Of a stretch of DNA of 64,000 nucleotides, positions 44,367 through 53,669 are shown piece by piece. Numbering within the stretch: position 1 is the first letter of the stretch; every line of letters starts with the position of its first letter. Under the pieces are notes generated by a model, which was not told the origin of the DNA, made no database searches, and saw only the letters and a list, made by a program, of their open reading frames with translations. Source of the DNA: an uncultured bacterium (GTDB lineage: Bacteria; Cyanobacteriota; Vampirovibrionia; Gastranaerophilales; Gastranaerophilaceae); NCBI GenBank assembly GCA_949300485.1, contig CASGEL010000002.1, positions 1 to 64,000 of the forward strand, in the 5' to 3' direction. The position numbers and the translations under genes are program-made.

Positions 44367-45500
44367 ATGGAAAAGAGAAAAATAAGCATACTGGGTTCTA
44401 CCGGTTCAATAGGAACTCAAACTCTGGAAGTAATAGAAAAACTTCAGGATAAATTTGAAATAGTAGCACTATCAGGCGGCAGTAATACAAAATTGCTGGA
44501 AGAACAGGCAAGAAAATTCAAACCGAAATATATCTGTATCGGCAATTCAAACGAAAAACTTGATATAAAAGGAATCAAAACTTTATACGGTCCTGAAGGG
44601 CTGAATGAAATCTGTTCAAACAAAGAAAACGATATTATTCTTGTTGCGGTATCAGGAAAAATCGGACTGCGCCCAACTCTAAAAGCTATAGAAAATAAAA
44701 TTACAATAGCACTGGCAAACAAAGAAACACTTGTTATGGCTGGAGATATTGTAATACAAAAAGCAAAAGAAAACGGAGTAAATATTTTACCTGTAGATAG
44801 TGAACACAGTGCAATCCACCAGTGCATAAAAGATATTTCTCAAGTTGATAAACTTATAATTACAGCAAGCGGCGGCCCTTTTCTACATAAGACCGTTGAT
44901 GAAATGAAAAAAGCAACAGTCAAAGAAGCACTTGCCCACCCTCGCTGGCATATGGGTAAAAAAATTACCGTTGACAGTGCAACACTTATGAATAAAGGTT
45001 TAGAAATCATTGAGGCACACCACCTGTTTAACATGCCATATGATAGAATTGATGTGGTTATACATCCACAAAGTATCGTTCATTCCGCTATAGAGTATAA
45101 AGACGGAAGTGTCATAGCGCAATTAGGACTCCCAAGTATGCATATTCCAATCCAGTATGCAATAACTTATCCAAACAGACTTCAAGGTATAAAAACCAAA
45201 AGCTTTAGCTTCTCTGAAATTGCAAGATTGGATTTTGAAAAACCTGATTTTGAAAAATTCCCTGCATTAAATATGGCTTACCAAGCAGGTAAAATAGGAG
45301 GGAGCATGACAGTTTGTCTTAATGCGGCCAATGAAGAAGCTGTTTTTGCCTTTTTAGACGGGAAAATCAATTTATACGATATATACAAAATTACAAATAC
45401 GATGCTTGAAAAACATCAGGTTATAAAAAATCCGACAATAGACGAAATATTTGAAATAGATAATGAAATTAGAACAAAAACAAAAGAGTTGTGCGGATAA
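44367..45500 (+). CDS. dxr: 1-deoxy-D-xylulose 5-phosphate reductoisomerase
   Basis: Dxr converts DXP to MEP in the non-mevalonate isoprenoid pathway, using NADPH. The 377-residue protein has the Rossmann start SILGSTGSIGTQTLEV, ANKETLVMAGD, the metal/substrate segment DSEHSAIHQC, the flexible loop HPRWHMGKKITVDSATLMNKGLE region (partly), and NAANEEAVFAFL. Length is typical. It probably has its own leaderless-type transcript although it closely follows the kinase gene. Confidence 0.97.
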   Translation: MEKRKISILGSTGSIGTQTLEVIEKLQDKFEIVALSGGSNTKLLEEQARKFKPKYICIGNSNEKLDIKGIKTLYGPEGLNEICSNKENDIILVAVSGKIGLRPTLKAIENKITIALANKETLVMAGDIVIQKAKENGVNILPVDSEHSAIHQCIKDISQVDKLIITASGGPFLHKTVDEMKKATVKEALAHPRWHMGKKITVDSATLMNKGLEIIEAHHLFNMPYDRIDVVIHPQSIVHSAIEYKDGSVIAQLGLPSMHIPIQYAITYPNRLQGIKTKSFSFSEIARLDFEKPDFEKFPALNMAYQAGKIGGSMTVCLNAANEEAVFAFLDGKINLYDIYKITNTMLEKHQVIKNPTIDEIFEIDNEIRTKTKELCG

Positions 45501-45592
45501 GCAAAGCATTTACATATTGTAATAATAAGTAGAACAAAAGAAAAACATGTTATACTGTAATTAACAATATTACTGAACTATTAGGGGAGAAT

Positions 45593-45967
45593 ATGAAAAA
45601 GATTCTTATTGTAGATGATGAACAAGATATTGTTGAAAGTCTAAAATTCGTTTTAGAAACTTGTGATTACACATGCTATTGTGCTTATAACGGGGAAGAC
45701 GGCCTAAAACTCGCCAGAGAAATTATGCCGGATTTAATTATCCTTGATGTAATGATGCCTCGTATAAACGGATATAAAATAAGCAGACTGTTAAAATTCG
45801 ATGCGAAATATAAAAATATCCCAATTTTGATGATTACAGCAAGATCACAAGAAGAAGACAAACTCATAGGGGAAGAAACCGGAGCTGACGAATATATAAC
45901 AAAACCATTTGATCTTGACGAAGTAGTTAAAACTGTTCAAAAATACCTGAATACAGAAGAAAAATAA
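45593..45967 (+). CDS. Receiver-only response regulator (CheY-like)
   Basis: The 124-residue single-domain receiver has the acidic pocket (VDDE), phospho-acceptor Asp in LIILDVMMPRING, the Thr in LMITAR and the Lys in YITKPFD. There is no output domain, so it acts by protein contact. It is followed one base later by a PilB-like gene, suggesting that it controls that protein or a pilus/secretion machine. AGGGGAGA is the ribosome binding site. Confidence 0.93.
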   Translation: MKKILIVDDEQDIVESLKFVLETCDYTCYCAYNGEDGLKLAREIMPDLIILDVMMPRINGYKISRLLKFDAKYKNIPILMITARSQEEDKLIGEETGADEYITKPFDLDEVVKTVQKYLNTEEK

Positions 45968-45968
45968 G

Positions 45969-47351
45969 ATGAATATTATTACAAATAAAACACTCGAAAC
46001 ATTAAAATACGATCTAGTAAGAGAAGGACTTGTTCAATATGAAGTTGTTGAACAGGCGGAAGAAATTGCAAACGCTCAAAATATTAATATAGGGCAAGCT
46101 CTTATAAATTCAGGTTTCTTAACAGAAGAACAACTTATAAAATTTTTGGAATCAAAACTCCATACACCATACGTAAACCTTGATGATTATGATTTGGATG
46201 TAAAATGCTTAAAATATATAAATTATTCAGATGCCAGAAGATATAAAATCATTCCGCTGTTTAAAATTGAAAATACCTTAACTGTTGCAATGGCCGATCC
46301 AAGAGATTTATTTGCAATAGATAAGATTATGGAAAGTGCAGAATGTGAAATTGATCCTGTTTTATCTTCAGAAGAAAGTATTTTGAAAAAAATAGACGAA
46401 TTCTACAAGATAGATGTAACTGTCGGAAACATCTCTACTGACTCCAATTCAGGCTATGACTGGCAGGATGAATTACATAAAGAAGATCTGAGCGACAATC
46501 ATATCCAAAAAATCATTAGAGCAATATTAAAACAGGCAATCCTTGAAGAAACTCACGAAGTCACTTTCCAAGGAGAAGAAGACGGCCTTGGAGTCAACTT
46601 TAAGAAAAACGGAGAGCTAAATAACAAAGGAGTTATCCCGACAACTCTGGTATCATCATTTACTGCAAAATTAAAAACATTATCAGAACTTGACCCTTCG
46701 GTATCTGAAGTTCCGCAATTAGGAAAACTTTGTTTTAAGGTAGATAACATAATAGTTTTAGCTACTGTATCAACTTTTCCAACTATTATGGGAGAAAGAA
46801 TTTTCTTAAAAATATATAAACCGCCAAAACCATTAGAAAAAATCATTACCTCAAAATCAGAACTATCAGAAATCAAACAGGCACTTGATAATCCAGGAAT
46901 AATTTTAGTATGCGGTTCTGCATTGAGTGGGAAAACTCATATTATATATTCATTACTGCTTGAAGCGGCCAAGAAAAAATCTAAAAATATTATGACTCTT
47001 GAAAGTATTGCCAAATATGAACTTGAAGGAGTTAATCAATGTGAATTCAATGAAAATGTAGGATTTAATATGGATAAAGCAGCCCGTTTTATTGAGTTTC
47101 AAAATCCTGATATTATATACCTTGAAGGTATCAAATCAAAAGAATCTTTTGATTATTTTTCAAGCCTTGTTTATAACGACAAAACGATTATTATGGAATT
47201 TCTCGCAAATAATATGGAAGACCTTAGAAATAAAATGGCATTTTCTGATTTTGATACCCTAAAATCAATTATATCCTGCATGGTATTTATACATTCAAAA
47301 AACAGTGTAGAGGTCTTTAATAAAGAAACCCTGCTTAAATATTTGGGTTAG
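45969..47351 (+). CDS. MshEN-PilB/GspE-like protein with degenerate ATPase
   Basis: An N-terminal MshEN/GspE-N domain (~1-150, NINIGQALINSGFLTEEQLI) is followed by a T2SS/T4P-type ATPase domain. The protein has 460 residues, versus ~560 for PilB. The Walker A is present but altered (GSALSGKT), the Walker B region (DIIYLEGIKS) lacks the usual GEIRD pattern, and the Asp and His boxes and the tetra-Cys zinc site are absent. It is probably not a normal motor ATPase. MshEN domains often bind c-di-GMP, but the Arg of the motif appears to be replaced. It forms a unit with the receiver upstream. Confidence 0.8.
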   Translation: MNIITNKTLETLKYDLVREGLVQYEVVEQAEEIANAQNINIGQALINSGFLTEEQLIKFLESKLHTPYVNLDDYDLDVKCLKYINYSDARRYKIIPLFKIENTLTVAMADPRDLFAIDKIMESAECEIDPVLSSEESILKKIDEFYKIDVTVGNISTDSNSGYDWQDELHKEDLSDNHIQKIIRAILKQAILEETHEVTFQGEEDGLGVNFKKNGELNNKGVIPTTLVSSFTAKLKTLSELDPSVSEVPQLGKLCFKVDNIIVLATVSTFPTIMGERIFLKIYKPPKPLEKIITSKSELSEIKQALDNPGIILVCGSALSGKTHIIYSLLLEAAKKKSKNIMTLESIAKYELEGVNQCEFNENVGFNMDKAARFIEFQNPDIIYLEGIKSKESFDYFSSLVYNDKTIIMEFLANNMEDLRNKMAFSDFDTLKSIISCMVFIHSKNSVEVFNKETLLKYLG

Positions 47352-47379
47352 GAGCTTTTTATCTTCCAAAAGTATAAAA

Positions 47380-47892
47380 ATGATTACAATAATACAAGAA
47401 CAACCAAATAATTATAATATAACCGAAAATATTGTTAAATTGGCATTTGAAAGTGCACAACATTCTGATGGAAATGAACATATTCTTGTAAAAAAACTAA
47501 GACAAAGTTCCGCATTTATTCCTGAATTATCTCTTATTGCTAAAAACAATAATCAAATTATCGGACATATTATGTTCTCAAAAATAAAAATCAATGAAAC
47601 TACACAGATTGCACTTGCTCCAATTTCTGTTCTCCCTAAATTTCAAAAACAAGGAATCGGGGGTATGCTAATCAAAGAAGGACATAAAATAGCAAAAGAA
47701 CTTGGTTTTGAATTTTCAGTAGTTTTAGGTGATCCTTTATACTATACAAAATTTGGATATATACCTGCATACAATTTCAAAATAAAACCGCCATTTAATA
47801 TAAACACAGAATATTATATGGCAATAAATTTACAAGGCAAAACAACTATTCTTGATGGTATTGTAAAATACTCAAAAGAATTTTTTGAATAA
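47380..47892 (+). CDS. GNAT N-acetyltransferase (YhbS-like)
   Basis: The 170-residue protein has a full GNAT core: LSLIAKNNNQIIGHIMFSK, ALAPISVLPKFQKQGIGGML with the acetyl-CoA loop (QKQGIGG), and a helix then VVLGDPLYYTKFGY. Such enzymes acetylate small molecules or protein amines; the substrate is unknown. It follows the PilB-like gene by 28 bases and may be co-transcribed, then a hairpin follows. Confidence 0.92.
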   Translation: MITIIQEQPNNYNITENIVKLAFESAQHSDGNEHILVKKLRQSSAFIPELSLIAKNNNQIIGHIMFSKIKINETTQIALAPISVLPKFQKQGIGGMLIKEGHKIAKELGFEFSVVLGDPLYYTKFGYIPAYNFKIKPPFNINTEYYMAINLQGKTTILDGIVKYSKEFFE

Positions 47893-47896
47893 TATA

Positions 47897-47930
47897 AAAA
47901 AAGCCCCGCTCTGCGGGGATAAAATTTTTC
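47897..47930 (+). terminator. Hairpin terminator after the GNAT gene
   Basis: CCCCGC / GCGGGG (47904-47918) is a strong stem with a short loop, followed after a few bases by a T run (ATTTTTC). The T run is slightly displaced, so efficiency is uncertain. Confidence 0.6.
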
Positions 47931-48010
47931 TAGGAATTAGGAATAGGAATTAAAATGTCTCTCTTTATTTAAACGGTAATTAAATTTTCTCTCTGTTAAT
48001 ATCTCTCGTG
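47931..48010. repeat. Short direct repeats in the intergenic region
   Basis: TAGGAAT occurs in tandem (two copies plus a partial) at 47931-47950. Three TCTCT-type blocks follow, two of them in near-identical context (AATTAAAATGTCTCTCT and AATTAAATTTTCTCTCT). The function is unknown. The rest of the 254-base gap up to 48146 has no gene. Confidence 0.4.
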
Positions 48011-48086
48011 TTTACTTAATGCTTACATATATATAAAGTATATATGTATTATATAATTTCAAAACTAGTAATTATTGTTACATTAC

Positions 48087-48121
48087 TTAACAAAACAGAG
48101 GAGCATTTCTGCACCTCTGTT
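48087..48121 (-). terminator. Terminator after fabZ (minus strand)
   Basis: AACAGAGG and CCTCTGTT (48094-48101 and 48114-48121) are perfect 8-bp complements with a 12-base loop. On the minus strand a short T run follows. It ends the rfaE2-lpxD-lpxC-fabZ operon. Confidence 0.65.
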
Positions 48122-48146
48122 AAAACTGAAATTAAAATAAATCATT

Positions 48147-48596
48147 TTATTTTAAAGCAAAAGTCATATCAGCTTCTACACATACTTTTCCGTCGACTTT
48201 GCCAACACCATGAGCTTTACAAATAGGTCCTTTGACTTTAGTTAACTCTACTTCAATATCAAATCTATCACCTGGTCTAACCATATTTTTAAATCTTACA
48301 CCATCGACACCAGCATACAAAGTCAACTTACCTTCATATTCAGGCATAGTCATAAGTATAGGTGCAGAACATTGAGCCATAGCTTCCAATTGCAAAACTC
48401 CAGGCATAATAGGATTCCCAGGGAAGTGACCTTGGAAAAAAGCTTCATTCATTGTTAAATTTTTATAACCTTTTGCATATTTTCCGGGTACACATTCAGT
48501 AATTCTATCCACGAGCAAAAACGGATATCTATGAGGAATCATTTCCATAATCTGCAATGTGTCAAAACTCAATATTTCTTTTGTTTCTTCTGACAT
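48147..48596 (-). CDS. fabZ: 3-hydroxyacyl-ACP dehydratase FabZ
   Basis: FabZ dehydrates 3-hydroxyacyl-ACP in type II fatty acid synthesis. The 149-residue hot-dog protein shows HRYPFLLVDRI with the catalytic His and FPGNPIMPGVLQLEAMAQ with the catalytic Glu. It is the last gene of the lipid A operon. That placement is typical, since 3-hydroxyacyl-ACP is shared between fatty acid and lipid A synthesis. lpxA, often next, is absent because a terminator follows. Confidence 0.97.
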   Translation of the reverse strand: MSEETKEILSFDTLQIMEMIPHRYPFLLVDRITECVPGKYAKGYKNLTMNEAFFQGHFPGNPIMPGVLQLEAMAQCSAPILMTMPEYEGKLTLYAGVDGVRFKNMVRPGDRFDIEVELTKVKGPICKAHGVGKVDGKVCVEADMTFALK

Positions 48597-48607
48597 TTTA
48601 CTCTCCT

Positions 48608-49426
48608 TTATATCTCTATTAACTTATCTTTTAAAATCTTTGCAACTTTTATATGAACAGCATGGCCGGCCTCTTTTGCCAAGATCTGACAACGCATATT
48701 CAAAGGATTAACACCGGTCAAATATAAATCACCAATTAAATCCAACATTTTATGTTTAACGGGTTCACAATCAGAACGCAACTTAGTAGTATAACCTCCA
48801 TCATCTGTCATACCTACTGTATTCTCTTCTGTTACCCCTTGAGCAAACCCTAACATCTGAAATTTTTTCAAATCACGATAGAAGCCAAATGTCCTGGCTT
48901 CAATAATCTCATACTTATTCTTAGGATTAAAATTAACAAAACGTCTTGTCAAATCCGGATGGTCATAATTAACTGCATATGAAATAAATAAATTATCGCT
49001 TGGAAGAATTACAAGACTTGTCTTACCATTTAAATAATACACAGGTTCAGAAACTGTATAAAACTTTTCTTTGGCAAAAAAAGGTTTATCAGTCCCTGCT
49101 TCTTTTATTGCCTCTACCCATCCTTTTGAACTTCCGTCCAAAATCGGCACTTCATCTTCAGACATACAGATATCTACAGAATCAATATGACAAAAAGCCA
49201 GTGCTGCTGTTAAGTGCTCAGTGAGCATTGCACTTGCCTTTTTTGAACCCAAAACAACACAATGATCAGTTGATATAACATGATCAACATCAGCAGTAAA
49301 AGAATCTTTATCTTTTACAAAATATCTGATTTTGCCTGAATTTGATGGGAATAACGTCACTTCACATGGTTTATTTTTCATTAAACCATTGCCTGATATC
49401 CTTATTTCTTTCTTTATTGTAGTCAT
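48608..49426 (-). CDS. lpxC: UDP-3-O-acyl-N-acetylglucosamine deacetylase LpxC
   Basis: LpxC is the zinc hydrolase that commits UDP-GlcNAc derivatives to lipid A. The 272-residue protein has the first zinc His and catalytic Glu in LTEHLTAAL (Glu-His), ILDGSSKGW, EARTFGF, the second zinc pair in VKHKMLDLIGDLYL (His...Asp), and the catalytic His in AGHAVHIK. It is slightly shorter than the usual ~300 residues. It is translated between lpxD (five bases upstream) and fabZ, and implies an outer membrane with lipid A. Confidence 0.95.
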   Translation of the reverse strand: MTTIKKEIRISGNGLMKNKPCEVTLFPSNSGKIRYFVKDKDSFTADVDHVISTDHCVVLGSKKASAMLTEHLTAALAFCHIDSVDICMSEDEVPILDGSSKGWVEAIKEAGTDKPFFAKEKFYTVSEPVYYLNGKTSLVILPSDNLFISYAVNYDHPDLTRRFVNFNPKNKYEIIEARTFGFYRDLKKFQMLGFAQGVTEENTVGMTDDGGYTTKLRSDCEPVKHKMLDLIGDLYLTGVNPLNMRCQILAKEAGHAVHIKVAKILKDKLIEI

Positions 49427-49431
49427 TTATT

Positions 49432-50526
49432 TTAATCCTCTTGATGAGCTTCCTCAAAAGATTTCAACATTGGTTCAAACTTTCTGAATTTTGCAAAAAT
49501 TTCTTGAGCATCCTTCATTGTTTTTAACTGTTTAATAAAATCCTTTCTTGGAACTGCAGGAATACCAACAATGATAGACTTTGCAGGGAAGGATTTAGTA
49601 ACACCTGCTTTTGCAGTAATAATAGTATCTGAACCTATTTCAATATGATCAGCAAGTCCAGCCTGACCTGCAATAACAACTCTATCGCCAATCACACAGC
49701 TGCCAGCAATACCTACTTGGGAAACTATTAAACACCCTTTGCCTATTCGACAATTATGACCAATCATAACAAGATCGTCAATTTTCGTATTATCGCCAAC
49801 AACAGTATTCTCAATAGTACCCCTGTCGATTGTACTGTTAGCACCAATCTCAACATTATTACCTATAACGACAGAACCTATAGATGGGATTTTGAATATA
49901 ACCTGTTCAACATCTCCCTCTTTAATTTCGCCTTCTTTTCTTGCGTTTTCAATATTATTAGGATTTTCTGTAACGAAACTGAAGCCGTCAGCACCTAAAG
50001 ATACTCCATGATGTAAAATTACATCATTACCAATTTGAACCCTATCACCGATATTAACACCTGGATGAAAGAAGCAATTGTTCCCAACCTTAACATCACT
50101 GCCAATATAAGAATTTGCTAAAATTTTAGTATTATCACCAATTACAGCATTTGGAGAGACAACTACATTAGCACCAATACAAACATTTTGACCTAATTTT
50201 GCAGAAGGGTCAACTACAGCAGTCGGATGAATATCTTTATTTACAAAAGGAGGGACATAGAACAAGTTTAACAACTTCATCATAGCCAATCTTGGACGCT
50301 CAACCTCAATAGTAGTGAAACCATCAATCTGTACACCTAACGGAACAAGAGCAGCTTTTGCTTTTGATTTTGCTAGATTAGAAATTTCTTCCTCGCCCAA
50401 GGCTAAAGCCAAAGTATTCTCATCACACAGCAGTGGTGGTGCAATATGCGTAATACTCGGACTGGCAACTTTTGTTAACATTCCGCCGACAATTTGTGTA
50501 ATTTCATCTACTGTAAATGATTTCAT
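49432..50526 (-). CDS. lpxD: UDP-3-O-acylglucosamine N-acyltransferase LpxD
   Basis: LpxD adds the second 3-hydroxyacyl chain to the lipid A precursor. The 364-residue protein has an N-terminal uridine-binding domain (~1-105), a long left-handed beta-helix of hexapeptide repeats (from ~105 to 320; for example [19 protein letters not shown]), the catalytic-His segment [11 protein letters not shown], and a C-terminal helix. It is followed five bases later by lpxC. Confidence 0.95.
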   Translation of the reverse strand: MKSFTVDEITQIVGGMLTKVASPSITHIAPPLLCDENTLALALGEEEISNLAKSKAKAALVPLGVQIDGFTTIEVERPRLAMMKLLNLFYVPPFVNKDIHPTAVVDPSAKLGQNVCIGANVVVSPNAVIGDNTKILANSYIGSDVKVGNNCFFHPGVNIGDRVQIGNDVILHHGVSLGADGFSFVTENPNNIENARKEGEIKEGDVEQVIFKIPSIGSVVIGNNVEIGANSTIDRGTIENTVVGDNTKIDDLVMIGHNCRIGKGCLIVSQVGIAGSCVIGDRVVIAGQAGLADHIEIGSDTIITAKAGVTKSFPAKSIIVGIPAVPRKDFIKQLKTMKDAQEIFAKFRKFEPMLKSFEEAHQED

Positions 50527-50537
50527 TTTGATACTCC

Positions 50538-51011
50538 TTATCTGTTATTCTTCATTCTTTCTATAGTATTGGTGGTTGATTTTCCTTTTACAAACTCAAT
50601 AAATTCAACACGTGTATTATTCTTCTTCATTATGTCTGCCTCTGGCAAAGTATCCATAGTATAATCTGCACCTTTTGTATACACATCAGGTTTAATTTCA
50701 TCTAAAAGATCACCAGGACTATCCTCATCAAATAATACCACATAATCAACACATGATAAAGCACATAAAATTTCAGCTCTGTCATTTTCATTATTAATAG
50801 GTCTATTTGGGCCTTTAATAGATCTTACAGACTTATCTGAATTCAGCAAAACAATACAATAATCCGCAAATGATTTTGTTTTTTGTAAATATCTTACATG
50901 CCCAACATGCAAAATATCAAAACACCCATTAGTTGCGACTACTGTTTTGCCGCTTTTATGCAGTTTTTCTACAAATGCAGCTACGTTTTCCCTTCTTAGA
51001 AGTTGTCCCAT
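50538..51011 (-). CDS. rfaE2: ADP-heptose synthase adenylyltransferase domain (RfaE2/HldE C-terminal type)
   Basis: The 157-residue nucleotidyltransferase transfers AMP to D-glycero-D-manno-heptose 1-phosphate, en route to ADP-heptose for the LPS core. It has the HxGH motif as [29 protein letters not shown], and [15 protein letters not shown]. The kinase domain of HldE is not fused here, so a separate RfaE1 is expected elsewhere. It leads the lipid A operon; a TATAAT box and AGAGGG ribosome binding site precede it. Confidence 0.92.
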   Translation of the reverse strand: MGQLLRRENVAAFVEKLHKSGKTVVATNGCFDILHVGHVRYLQKTKSFADYCIVLLNSDKSVRSIKGPNRPINNENDRAEILCALSCVDYVVLFDEDSPGDLLDEIKPDVYTKGADYTMDTLPEADIMKKNNTRVEFIEFVKGKSTTNTIERMKNNR

Positions 51012-51093
51012 AAATATACCCTCTAATTATTTAATTATACATAAAAAGAGTGAAAAAAACCTATAGTATTAAGAAAAAGTAATAAACAGCCCC

Positions 51094-51324
51094 TCAAACA
51101 TCAATTGAAAATTTACGCTCGCTTGAAACTTTACTTTTAGGATTAACAAAACCCTTCAATTCTTTAGGAATTTTTCTGAACACTCTTGCTACAGTCTGAT
51201 CATTTGAACGGACACTCAACCTCTCCTTAACTAAAGTTGCAGCTATTTTTTCTGTCGGCCTAATGAATTCCTGTACGCATCCTCCAGTAATCCAAGGGGT
51301 AATGATTAATTTATTAACTATCAT
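51094..51324 (-). CDS. Small basic hypothetical protein
   Basis: The 76-residue protein is rich in Lys, Arg and Val, with no membrane segment and one Cys. No family recognised. The ATG is preceded by AAGGAAA at normal spacing, which supports translation. It lies between rfaE2 and the next small ORF on the same strand. Confidence 0.6.
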   Translation of the reverse strand: MIVNKLIITPWITGGCVQEFIRPTEKIAATLVKERLSVRSNDQTVARVFRKIPKELKGFVNPKSKVSSERKFSIDV

Positions 51325-51358
51325 TTAATTTCCTTTCATAACACAAATACTAATCTAA

Positions 51359-51643
51359 CTATTTACTAATTTTTCTGCCTGGTATACTCCAAGGTGCCCA
51401 AACAGAATCGGAATATTCAAGTTTGCTAATCTGATATTTTAAAGCTTCAGACGGAACAAATTCATCTGCACTATTTACACTTAATCTGTATTTAGAAAAA
51501 TCAGGAAGCATTGATCTTGCAGTATTTTTTATATACTGAGAAAGACGTTGCTCTTCTGACATCTTTTTAGCAGTTTTTCTTACTTGTTCCTGCTCTTTTC
51601 TTAGTGATGATAATGTTCTTGCTCCGACTTTATCTATATTCAT
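51359..51643 (-). CDS. Small hypothetical protein
   Basis: From the ATG at 51643 the product has 94 residues, preceded by AAGGA. The N-terminal ~50 residues look helical and charged (LRKEQEQVRKTAKKMSEEQR), and the C-terminus ends in WAPWSIPGRKISK. A longer frame starting at 51682 would overlap the end of asd by 20 bases and lacks a good ribosome binding site. No family recognised. It follows asd on the same strand. Confidence 0.65.
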   Translation of the reverse strand: MNIDKVGARTLSSLRKEQEQVRKTAKKMSEEQRLSQYIKNTARSMLPDFSKYRLSVNSADEFVPSEALKYQISKLEYSDSVWAPWSIPGRKISK

Positions 51644-51662
51644 AATAAAATATTCCTTGATT

Positions 51663-52685
51663 TTAATATAATTCCATTTCAATAACTTTTTTACAAAGCC
51701 TTACAGTATTTAAAGCAGCGCCAATTCTCAAATTATCTGCCACACACCATAGAGAAATACCGTTATCAAAAGCCAAATTCTTTCTAATTCTGCCGACAAA
51801 CACCGGATCTACTCCTGATGCATCTCTTGTTGTAGGATATTCAAAATCAGAAGGATTATCGATAACTGTTATTCCAAATGAATGTTGTAAAATTGCCCTA
51901 ACTTCATCAGGAGTAACAGGTTTTTCAAATTCAATATCAACAGCCTCCGAATGTCCGTTATATACAGGAACACGTGCTGCCGTACATGAAATAGGTAAAT
52001 CTTTTGGCAAATGCAAAATCTTTTTAGTTTCATTAGCAACCTTCATTTCTTCCTTTGTATAACCGTTATCACAGAATACATCAATCTGCGGAATTACATT
52101 GAATGAAATTGGCTTTTTAAAAGCATTTGGAGTAAAATCATCTCCGGCTAAAGTTGCTTTTGTATTTTCCGTCAATTCATTTATTGCCTTCAAGCCTGCA
52201 CCTGAAACAGCTTGATAAGTAGATACAAGCAGTCTTTTAATCGTAAATTTTTCATGCAATGGTTTTAAAACAAGCATTAATTGAGAAGTTGAACAATTAG
52301 GGTTTGCAATAATCCCCTTATGCTTTCTCAAATCTTCATCATTAACATAAGCAATAACCAAAGGTACATCTTCTTCCATTCTGAAGGCTGATGAATTGTC
52401 TATCAAAACCCCACCCCTTTTTACAATTTCCGGTGCAAATTTTTGCGAGGTTGAACCACCGGCAGATGCAAGAACAATATTTACACCATCAAAACTTTCA
52501 GGTTTTGCTTCTTCAACTGTATATTCTCTTCCTTGAAATTCAATTTTTGTACCTGCACTTTTAGCACTTGATAAAAATTTTATACTATTAAATTCAACTT
52601 TTAATTCATCAATAATCTTTGTAATTTCTCTGCCTACAACCCCTGTAGCACCCAAAATCGCAATATTCGGTTTTTGTTTTGACAT
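51663..52685 (-). CDS. asd: Aspartate-semialdehyde dehydrogenase
   Basis: Asd reduces aspartyl phosphate to aspartate semialdehyde in lysine/DAP, threonine and methionine synthesis. Starting at the ATG at 52685 (340 residues), with GAGGGGAAG upstream, it begins KPNIAILGATGVVGREI (NADP-binding). It has the catalytic Cys in NPNCSTSQL and the active-site segment SCTAARVPVYNGHSE. A further in-frame start at 52718 is less well supported. The pathway continues with dapB at 52879-53628, which has its own terminator in between. Confidence 0.96.
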   Translation of the reverse strand: MSKQKPNIAILGATGVVGREITKIIDELKVEFNSIKFLSSAKSAGTKIEFQGREYTVEEAKPESFDGVNIVLASAGGSTSQKFAPEIVKRGGVLIDNSSAFRMEEDVPLVIAYVNDEDLRKHKGIIANPNCSTSQLMLVLKPLHEKFTIKRLLVSTYQAVSGAGLKAINELTENTKATLAGDDFTPNAFKKPISFNVIPQIDVFCDNGYTKEEMKVANETKKILHLPKDLPISCTAARVPVYNGHSEAVDIEFEKPVTPDEVRAILQHSFGITVIDNPSDFEYPTTRDASGVDPVFVGRIRKNLAFDNGISLWCVADNLRIGAALNTVRLCKKVIEMELY

Positions 52686-52795
52686 AATAATAACTTCCCC
52701 TCTACCAGTGTATGCCAACTATCATACTACAAGAATAATATAGTAAAAAGGAATAATCCTAAAATTTAAAAAATCTTAATTATTTTAAAATTGTT

Positions 52796-52836
52796 GTAAA
52801 AAAATAAATCCCCTTATTTTGCTAAAGGGATTTATT
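52796..52836 (-). terminator. Terminator after dapB
   Basis: On the minus strand AATAAATCCC and GGGATTTATT (10 bp, perfect) enclose a 14-base loop and are followed by a run of T. It separates dapB from asd. Confidence 0.88.
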
Positions 52837-52878
52837 ATATAAAAAATTGCCAAATCTAAAACAAATATTACAAAATAT

Positions 52879-53628
52879 TTATTCCATAATATTATCTAAA
52901 CCGTAAATAAAATCTTTATTTTCTCTGACATGCCTGATTGCCATAAGAACTCCGTCCATATAACATTTTCTGTCAATAGAATCATGCCTGATTTTTAAAG
53001 TCTGTCCTGAAGAACCGAATATTACTTCCTGAGAAGCAACAAACCCCGGCATCCTAACAGAATGAATTTGGATATCAGAATACGAAGTGCCACCTCTTGA
53101 GCCCTCAACTGTTTCAACCTCATCACAATTACCGGATTTAAAATTACCTTTAACCTCAGACATCATAAGAGCTGTTTTTATAGATGTACCTGATGGAGCA
53201 TCTTTCTTTTGATTATGGTGATATTCAATAATTTCAGCATTATCAAAGTATTTTGCGGCCATCTTGGCAAATTTCATCATCAATACTGCACCGGTTGAAA
53301 AATTTGGAGCGATAAAACAACCTGTCTTCATATCCATAGAAATTTTCCTCAAAAACGAAATTTCTTCATCTTTTAAACCTGTTGTTCCGATTACCATATC
53401 TATTCCGTTGCGCAGACAGTATTTTGCGTTTTCATATATAAACTGCGGCTGCGTAAAATCTACAAGTACATCGATCTCACAATATCTTTTAGCCTCTTCG
53501 ATTGTACGATATCCATCTCCTTTAACATCAATTTTCGCAACTAAATCCATTGAAGGATCATTTATCACCGCTTCACATACTTCTTTACCCATTTTCCCAT
53601 TTGCACCGCAAACAGCAACTTTTATCAT
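52879..53628 (-). CDS. dapB: 4-hydroxy-tetrahydrodipicolinate reductase
   Basis: DapB catalyses the second committed step of the DAP/lysine pathway, needed for peptidoglycan. The 249-residue protein starts VAVCGANGKMGKEV (dinucleotide-binding), and has DFTQPQ, GTTGLKDEE, the catalytic segment IIEYHHNQKKDAPSGTSIKT with His-His and Lys, and HDSIDRKCYMDGVL near the end. AAGGAGAG is the ribosome binding site. It follows the signalling operon on the same strand. Confidence 0.97.
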   Translation of the reverse strand: MIKVAVCGANGKMGKEVCEAVINDPSMDLVAKIDVKGDGYRTIEEAKRYCEIDVLVDFTQPQFIYENAKYCLRNGIDMVIGTTGLKDEEISFLRKISMDMKTGCFIAPNFSTGAVLMMKFAKMAAKYFDNAEIIEYHHNQKKDAPSGTSIKTALMMSEVKGNFKSGNCDEVETVEGSRGGTSYSDIQIHSVRMPGFVASQEVIFGSSGQTLKIRHDSIDRKCYMDGVLMAIRHVRENKDFIYGLDNIME

Positions 53629-53669
53629 TATTATGCTCTCCTTTACTAAAGTAATCTTCCTGACTACAT

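Noticed and set aside
48044-48226. 60-residue plus-strand frame overlapping the end of fabZ
   Set aside because: It is antisense to fabZ and crosses its terminator, with no ribosome binding site; a shadow frame.
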